IMG/VR virus record: IMGVR_UViG_3300029319_000559
Location: 799-21,877 of that record
DNA: 21,079 nucleotides
Direction: 5' to 3' (one strand)
From: a virus
The translations under genes and the position numbers were made by a program. Every line of letters begins with the position of its first letter. The first letter of the stretch is position 1. The notes under the pieces are model-generated. The model searched no databases. It had not been told where the DNA came from and worked only from the letters and a program-made list of their open reading frames with translations. This document shows, piece by piece, positions 19,675 to 21,079 of the stretch.

Positions 19675-20381
19675 TAATCATCTTTATACTTTTCAACAGC
19701 TTGGCGCAAAAATCTGCCGTGTTCAGATAATGTAATATTTTCAGGACGGACTGATTTAACTTGTAAATTAAAATGCTTTTTGAAGTCTTTTAAAATTTGT
19801 TCTAGATGGCCTGATTCGCGTATATCTTGGCAGATCAAATCCCTTGCTTGCGGGTTGATGGGTTTAGGAATTAAATAATCTTTGTCGGGTTCTTGATTAG
19901 GTTTTGTAGGTGTTTTTGTAACCCCTTCTTTTTCTGGCGGCTTTTCAGCTTCTTCTTCTTTCTTTGCATCTTCTACTTCAAGACCCGCCCATAATTCAAA
20001 GGCATCGCCGAAAGAATAACAGGCGCAAGCGCAAAGACATCTTCGATGCGCTTTTTGTATATCATTCGTAGAGATTGACCCGTATTCGATAGCTTTGTTT
20101 CCGTAGCCTGTAACCGCGTAAGGGTAAAAAGGCAATTTAATTCCTGTTTCGATGTTTTGAAAATAGCCCATCAAATAGCCTGTATTGTCGGGAGCCATCC
20201 AAACAAGTTGGCCGTTTGGGTCAGGTTCTAAAGCAAAAAACCAATTTGGCGCATATTCTCTTATTCTTTGCGCTGTTTTCGCCCAAGAACAGTAAGGAAC
20301 TTTTCCTTTGTAATAAATATCGTCTTTTGTAATAAGACCGCCCAGATTTGGGATTTCGATTGGTTTTGTTTGGTTTTCCAT
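19674..20381 (-). CDS. Putative single-strand annealing protein, DUF1071/Sak3-like
   Basis: I choose ATG 20381 (235 residues). An in-frame TTG at 20408 would add nine. Residues about 28-135 follow the DUF1071 (Sak3) pattern: YCSWAKTAQRIREYAP, a LPFYPYAVTGYGNKAIE strand region, then STNDIQKAHRRCLCACACYS leading to FELWAGLEVE, comparable with the family's 'RxLxKaxAxxGLGLYIYAGEDLP' region. A Lys/Glu/Pro-rich linker (about 138-172) joins a helical C-terminal domain. These Rad52-like proteins anneal complementary strands during phage recombination. The SSB-like and RusA neighbours support this. Conservation looks distant. Confidence 0.6.
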   Translation of the reverse strand: MENQTKPIEIPNLGGLITKDDIYYKGKVPYCSWAKTAQRIREYAPNWFFALEPDPNGQLVWMAPDNTGYLMGYFQNIETGIKLPFYPYAVTGYGNKAIEYGSISTNDIQKAHRRCLCACACYSFGDAFELWAGLEVEDAKKEEEAEKPPEKEGVTKTPTKPNQEPDKDYLIPKPINPQARDLICQDIRESGHLEQILKDFKKHFNLQVKSVRPENITLSEHGRFLRQAVEKYKDD

Positions 20382-20534
20382 AATACAAAAATAAAAATGT
20401 GTAGACAATCAAAGGTCGTATTTTAAATAAGAACGGCCTTGCCTATTGAGTGTTAGCTTTGAGCATTAAGAAAGTGTCTAGAACCTTTCAAGGAGTCAAA
20501 TCCTTTAGCTGTCTACATTTATTAGTCTACCAAT
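20382..20534 (-). promoter_or_regulatory. Regulatory gap with repeated TGTCTACA motifs
   Basis: The 153-base gap lies upstream of the annealing-protein gene. It holds TGTAGACA (20400-20407) and, inverted, TGTCTACA (20510-20517), with a further GTCTAC at 20525-20530, 14 bases from the previous copy. A small hairpin AAGGA/TCCTT with a 6-base loop lies near 20490-20505. TTGACT on the minus strand (about 20492-20497) is a candidate -35 without a clear -10 partner. Binding by a phage regulator, perhaps the RHH protein, is inferred. No tRNA fits here. Confidence 0.4.
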
Positions 20535-20993
20535 TTATTCAGGTTTGTCAAAAGTTTTTATATTTATATTTGCCCCTATGTGTTCAAATCGTTTTGCATA
20601 GCGTTTTAACGCCTGTAAACAAACAACAAGAGAATCATCCGCAAGAACAGTTCCGCCAGATGTAACAGATAAGGCGTCAAGAGTACTTCTTGTTAATTTA
20701 TCAACATCCCCCGTTGTTTTGCTAGTGCAGAAGAAAGGCGCATTATTTTTTAAAATTTCTGCATTTTTACCCGTTCCAAAATGGCTTTTAGGGCGCGGCA
20801 TTATAAATTCAATAGAAACTTGCACGGGTTCATTGAACGGGTTACCTGCAAAGGCTTCAAGCGCCGCGTGAATAATATCCTGACGCCACGGCTTGACCCT
20901 TTTACTTGATTCCATCAATCCGCCGTATCTTGTCAAAGTTTTTGAACCCTGCGGCGCGGGTAAACCTACAACCCGAAATTCAAGTTCTTTCAA
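20535..20993 (-). CDS. rusA: RusA-family Holliday junction resolvase
   Basis: The 152-residue protein matches RusA: an N-terminal FRVVGLPAPQGSK strand-turn, FIMPRPKSHF near residue 63, and catalytic acidic residues in GDVDKLTRSTLDAL (Asp96, Asp98, Asp106) and LADDSLV (Asp119, Asp120). RusA dimers cut four-way junctions made during recombination or replication and can trim DNA for packaging. The start is TTG 20993, supported by a GGGGGG stretch just upstream, by overlap with the previous stop (TTGA), and by a stop codon closing the frame just before it. The minus strand continues into the annealing-protein gene after the regulatory gap. Confidence 0.88.
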   Translation of the reverse strand: MKELEFRVVGLPAPQGSKTLTRYGGLMESSKRVKPWRQDIIHAALEAFAGNPFNEPVQVSIEFIMPRPKSHFGTGKNAEILKNNAPFFCTSKTTGDVDKLTRSTLDALSVTSGGTVLADDSLVVCLQALKRYAKRFEHIGANINIKTFDKPE

Positions 20994-21079
20994 AATCCCC
21001 CCTGTTCAGAATCAAATCTTTTCCACGCCTGCGACCAAGCATAAGCGCAATCAATTGTATGTTGATCTTCGCCAACAAT
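20990..21079 (-). CDS. C-terminal end of an unidentified protein (start outside window)
   Basis: Twenty-nine residues are visible from the window edge to TGA 20992-20990, starting IVGEDQHTIDCAYAWSQAWK. The stop overlaps the RusA TTG by 4 bases, so the two are translationally coupled. The fragment is too short to identify. Given its neighbours it probably belongs to the DNA replication or recombination region. Confidence 0.5.
   Translation of the reverse strand: MVGEDQHTIDCAYAWSQAWKRFDSEQGGF

Noticed and set aside
20445-20520. tRNA-like segment with GTCAAATCC and a possible CTA anticodon loop
   Set aside because: The T loop is one base short, the anticodon stem has a mismatch, and no 7-base acceptor stem pairs up, so no cloverleaf forms.
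1-21079. Integrase, repressor or attachment site indicating a temperate phage
   Set aside because: No recombinase or CI-like protein is encoded in the window, and no direct repeat flanking a tRNA fragment was seen. Lifestyle cannot be judged here.

Overview
The window is the late/structural region, plus the edge of a DNA-metabolism region, of a tailed double-stranded DNA phage with a lambda-like long non-contractile tail (siphovirus). It is A+T-rich, packed with overlapping genes, and has no recognisable host gene, rRNA or tRNA. Small proteins near 16-19 kb resemble, from memory only, families common in marine cyanophages (a proline-rich protein with a basic C-terminal helix, one-helix membrane proteins, small exported proteins). 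A marine phage, possibly of picocyanobacteria, is therefore my best guess, but the host is not proven by the sequence.

Layout. 3-569 is the C-terminal part of a probable head scaffolding protein. 665-4445 holds the head and neck genes: major capsid protein, a possible decoration protein, a tiny basic protein, a DnaT_2-like head-tail adaptor, two tandem paralogous beta-rich proteins, head closure, an HK97 gp10-like protein and a tail terminator. 4448-10318 holds the tail: tail tube, the gpG/gpGT chaperones made by an apparent -1 frameshift, a short tape measure (696 aa), and lambda M, L, K and I homologues. 10315-15992 holds the receptor-binding tip protein J and a repeat-rich fibre ending in a peptidase S74 chaperone. 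16018-17432 holds five small genes, two of them with membrane segments.

At about 17.45 kb the coding strand flips at a symmetric hairpin. A minus-strand cassette (17467-18564) encodes a holin-like two-helix protein and two exported proteins. Two or three small plus-strand genes follow (18629-19180), separated by a strong intrinsic terminator. The right end (19152-21079, minus strand) is a recombination module: a RusA resolvase, a DUF1071/Sak3-like single-strand annealing protein, a ribbon-helix-helix protein and a small protein with an SSB-type acidic tail.

The structural genes are mostly joined by ATGA or TAATG overlaps. Most of the wider gaps fall just before the most heavily used products (capsid, tail tube, tape measure, fibre), and each of those four gaps carries a TATAAT or TATAAATA element, which suggests internal late promoters. 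The most interesting observations are the gpG-gpGT frameshift site, a beta domain shared by inserts in M and J, a gpL homologue with no cysteines, the recombination set, a possible 24-residue four-cysteine peptide ending at a terminator, and a repeated TGTCTACA motif in control regions.
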